Below the pieces are notes generated by a model that was not told where the DNA came from, did no database searches, and worked only from the letters and a program-made list of their open reading frames with translations. The position numbers and the translations under genes are program-made. A stretch of DNA of 10,333 nucleotides. Origin: Suillus spraguei. Lineage: Eukaryota; Basidiomycota; Agaricomycetes; Boletales; Suillaceae. The DNA lies in assembly GCA_016800925.1 (NCBI GenBank), contig JABCPU010001249.1, positions 1 through 10,333 of the forward strand. Reading direction: 5' to 3'. Positions 7,853-10,333 of the stretch are shown in pieces. Numbering within the stretch: the stretch's first letter is position 1; each line of letters starts with the position of its first letter.

Positions 7853-8357
7853 ATGTCAAGTGCATTCAAATATTCGAGCTCAAGTCCACGAGAGTGGATG
7901 AAAATGTGTAAAAATGGCTCATGCGACATTGGACCGACCGTCTTCATCGAAGTTCTGTCGGTGCACTTGGCACTCGTAGTTCGTTGAAAAGTCAGTACGA
8001 GAATTGAAAATAACACGGACTCCCGCCATATATGAATTTGACACCGTCGGTCTCACTATTGGACCAACGTGTTGTTCCAGTTGTGATGAAGAATGGAGGA
8101 AAGCTGAGCTAGAAAGAATTGTGACGGTGCAAGATCGCGACCGAGGAACCGCTGATGTGTCAGCATTACCATTACGAAGAAGCGGCAACCGAAGAAGCGA
8201 TATTCAAGGAAGCCACTAAGACCGCATCCAGGATTCAGCAGGGAAGCAGCCTGAGGCTCAAAATGTAGCTAAGTACCGCTCTTTTTTCGCTGGCAGTAGT
8301 AACCACCGAAGTTCGGAGAGTGGTGGCACTCACCTAGCCTCGTCACCAAGACTATAA
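7853..8357 (+). pseudogene. Gene X copy 2: unrecognised duplicated gene
   Basis: An ATG at 7853 opens a 44-codon frame (MSSAFKYSSSSPREWMKMC, then CDIGPTVFIEVLSVHLALVV) to a TGA at 7985-7987. An overlapping frame carries TPAIYEFDTVGLTIGPTCCS followed by CDEEWRKAELERIV. A third carries EEPLMCQHYHYEEAAT and EEAIFKEATKTASRI. A last one carries AGKQPEAQNVAKYRSFFAGS and ends SPRL-TAA at 8355-8357. The stop position matches copy 1 (TGA at 5867). Frame changes near 7985, 8120 and 8237 may be introns or indels. No acceptable intron was found for all of them, so a decayed gene is likelier. The family is not recognised; a product of about 140-160 residues is a guess from the span. Confidence 0.45.
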
Positions 8358-8894
8358 TATAATGTTTTCGAAGACTCTGGTTTTGTGCAACTCTCCTTCC
8401 GGTACACCCGCAGCTTCTACTAGGACTCCTTCTGTGCATGGCTGTTTAGGTACACGCTCGCCGTAATGCAGTTACTGGTGCCGCACTTGCAATGATTTGC
8501 CAGCGTTTGGCCACCCAAGGTAAGTAACACCCCAAAAAACATTTTAGCCAAAGCTTCTATAGTGCGCATGGTTTTTCTAACAAGCCCTTGTTAGCCATCG
8601 CACACAGTAGTGGAAAATGACGGATGTCGGTTCGTGAAATGAAAAGTGATCTTGTTCTTGCCTAGGCCCGAATTGGAGGGCACTGTCAAAATAACAATGG
8701 CAGTTTCGGTACACTGGTCCAAGTCACAGGTAATGGTATTTCGAAACGGAACGATGTCATGGTACATATGTCAAGCGCCCGACTAACCAAACGTTCGACC
8801 TAAAGATTCGCAGGCAGTGCTGGCATTGGCATCGCGAAGCACATTTTAATGACGTTGGATAATTTTGTTCGGTTTAACCTTTGTGCCTCATGGG
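8358..8894 (+). promoter_or_regulatory. Upstream region of ferritin-fold gene copy 2
   Basis: The counterpart of 5870-6405. Conserved stretches include GTACACGCTCGCCGTAA, GATCTTGTTCTTGCCTA and ACGTTCGACCTAAAGATTCG. No convincing gene was seen. Confidence 0.4.
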
Positions 8895-8901
8895 TATAAA
8901 G
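8895..8901 (+). promoter_or_regulatory. TATA box of ferritin-fold gene copy 2
   Basis: TATAAAG in the same context as in unit 1, but 72 bases from the ATG at 8974 rather than 48, because a 23-base stretch (8947-8969) present here is absent from unit 1. Confidence 0.6.
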
Positions 8902-8973
8902 AGGTGGCATGTTATGCCTACTAATGCCCATTTTCATTTTTGGCACTCACGACAAACTTGAAGGTTTAGCAGT

Positions 8974-10078
8974 ATGAAAGTCACCGCCGCTTCTGTAACT
9001 CTTCTGGTCGCTGCTGCTCTCCCTGAGCTCTGCGCAGCCCTACCTACCAAACGCGATGATAATAGCGTCCCAACAGGTGAGTTCGTTGCTCACCCCATTC
9101 CAGCGATAACTCATGCCATCGACTTGCAGAAATTCAGATTCTGAATTTCGCACTCACGCTTGAAATCTTGAAAATGCCTTTTACACACAAGGCTTGCAGA
9201 AGTACCCCAGCAGGACTTCCTCAATGCAGACCTGCCTGCCTGGGCCCGTGGACGATGGAATCAAATTGCACAACACGAGTCGACGCACGTGTCATTTCTT
9301 GAGAGCGTAATTGGTGATCAGGCTGTACAGCCATGCACCTACAGCTTGTGAGTAGAGATTCCACGAGGGTAAATTCATCCGTTACTGAAATGGCTGTCGT
9401 CGCGTTAGCCCTGACACGGACCCAATGTCTTTCGTAACAACTAGTTTCAAGTTGGAGACGGTCCGGGGTTTCAGCGTATTCTGGTGCGGCGCAGTTCTTG
9501 GCAAACTCAGTAAGTTGTAGTCCATCATTTGATTACAATTATGCTATTTCGTCAGGATTATATTACGTCATCGGGTGCTATTCTAGCTGTTGAAGCAAGA
9601 CAGTCAGCATGGATTAATTCGCGGTTTTGAATGCTAACCCGTGAACACTGCGTTTGAATGTATGTCACCTTACTCGTTGCTGAAGTGCCTACTCAAACCC
9701 GTCTGTTTAGACCCCACTTAGCCTTAACCACGTGTGGACAATCGCGTCGGGCGTTTCGTGTCATGCCCTTCCAAACATGCCACTGCCTGTGAAGCGTTCC
9801 CCGCATTAACCTTCCCTGCCGATGCTCAGCCAGGCCAAACCGTCCAAGTTTCTTTCAACGCAACAACGACCTCTGAGCACTTTACGTCGCGTTCATTGCT
9901 GGCCTCGGTGCCACTTATGTGCCACTGAGCCTCAAATGACCGTTGAAATCCCATCGACTCTACAGGTGTCGTTTCCCGTGATCACTTCCAGTAATACGGC
10001 GGTGACCGACAATGTGACGATCGCTGGACCCACCTTTTTGAGTTTCGACTTCAACCTGATGGGGTGGACGTGGCGTAA
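8974..10078 (+). pseudogene. Rds1-like secreted ferritin-fold protein, copy 2, frame-broken
   Basis: Same five-exon layout as copy 1: 8974-9076, 9130-9347, 9409-9509, 9556-9659 and 9711-10078, introns 46-61 bases with conserved ends. The signal peptide is kept (MKVTAASVTLLVAAALPELC). Core motifs IAQHESTHVSFLESVIGDQA and VEARQSAW are identical to copy 1, including Gln in place of the usual His of the fourth-helix ExxH. The ancestral stop is TAA at 10076 after a GVDVA-like end. Damage differs from copy 1: one base lost near 9164 and near 9204, one gained near 9463, losses near 9621 and 9642, and several in exon 5, for example TTCC-AAACATG near 9773 and GAGCACTTTACG near 9878. Its splice acceptor before exon 2 (CTTGCAG) is better than that of copy 1 (TATCAAG). 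An intact product would be exported and is presumed stress-related, by family only. Confidence 0.78.
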
Positions 10079-10333
10079 AATGCTTTCCAAGCGGCGTGAT
10101 TGTTACTGCATGGATTTTTTTGGCTTTTTGAACACAGTTTTTTTGTTAAGTGTCTAGTATCTTATCGGAGTTTCTCCTCGTAGAACATTCTTTAAGAACT
10201 TTGAACATTCCTATAGTTGCCTATAGTACGTACTTCGTGCGTACGGACGCAGACATTCTTTATCTTGTATATATATCTGTGACCCGTGCGGCCAACTCGC
10301 ACTGGTCAAATTTGAATCTAAACATCGTTTGAT
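10079..10333 (+). other. 3' flank of ferritin-fold copy 2
   Basis: The counterpart of 7574-7830: AT-rich, with a wobble-bearing hairpin at 10226-10244 and the GTGACCCGTGCGGCCAACTCGC motif. It contains a small local repeat, CTATAGT(TGC)CTATAGT near 10211-10227, absent from unit 1. No gene was seen. Confidence 0.5.

Larger units (their letters stand above)
7841..10333 (+). repeat. Tandem duplication, unit 2 (~2.5 kb, reaches window edge)
   Basis: A direct repeat of unit 1 in the same orientation, with the same order of gene X, TATA box, ferritin-fold gene and hairpin. Similarity is high in exons, introns and flanks alike, so the whole block was copied as DNA. Its last bases match the end of unit 1 near 7795-7810 and then diverge or run off the window. 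A third unit beyond the edge is possible. Confidence 0.85.

Noticed and set aside
8521..8550. GTAAGT..TTTTAG intron-like segment upstream of ferritin-fold copy 2
   Set aside because: It is under 30 bases, and unit 1 has GC instead of GT at the donor. It is too short and not conserved as an intron.

Overview
The window looks like nuclear DNA of a filamentous basidiomycete, most likely an agaricomycete. The coding stretches are interrupted by short GT..AG introns of about 46-61 bases with CTNAC/CTAAT-like branch sites. Two gene families typical of such genomes are present: WD40-repeat proteins with a WW domain, and secreted Rds1-like ferritin-fold proteins. No tRNA, rRNA, CRISPR array or bacterial-type operon was seen. 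The proposal that it is Boletales-like rests on my memory of the WD40 C-terminal tail and is only an inference.

Layout. Bases 1-939 hold the 3' end of a decayed WD40 gene (copy A), cut by the left edge. Bases 1436-2080 hold an unrecognised broken gene (gene Y) with two convincing introns and two in-frame stops. Bases 2127-4394 hold a second WD40 gene (copy B): a WW-like domain, seven WD40 repeats forming one complete propeller, then the same small-exon tail as copy A. It is interrupted by a one-base insertion in a T run and by later frame breaks. Bases 4395-5403 are mostly non-coding.

From about 5404 to the right edge the DNA is a direct tandem duplication with a unit of about 2.5 kb. Each unit carries, in order, a short unrecognised gene (gene X), a promoter region with a TATAAAG box, a five-exon Rds1-like ferritin-fold gene with a signal peptide, and a 3' flank with a small hairpin. 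The two units share exon layout and splice sites but differ by many substitutions and one-base indels.

Nearly every gene here is frame-broken, usually by single bases in short homopolymers and at different places in the paralogues. Either this is a cluster of decaying tandem duplicates, or the assembly is poorly polished. The shared intact splice sites and mostly third-position differences in gene X show that the ancestors were real genes. No pathway links the families. The theme is local tandem duplication: WD40 A/B at about 3.45 kb spacing, and the X-plus-ferritin unit at about 2.5 kb.
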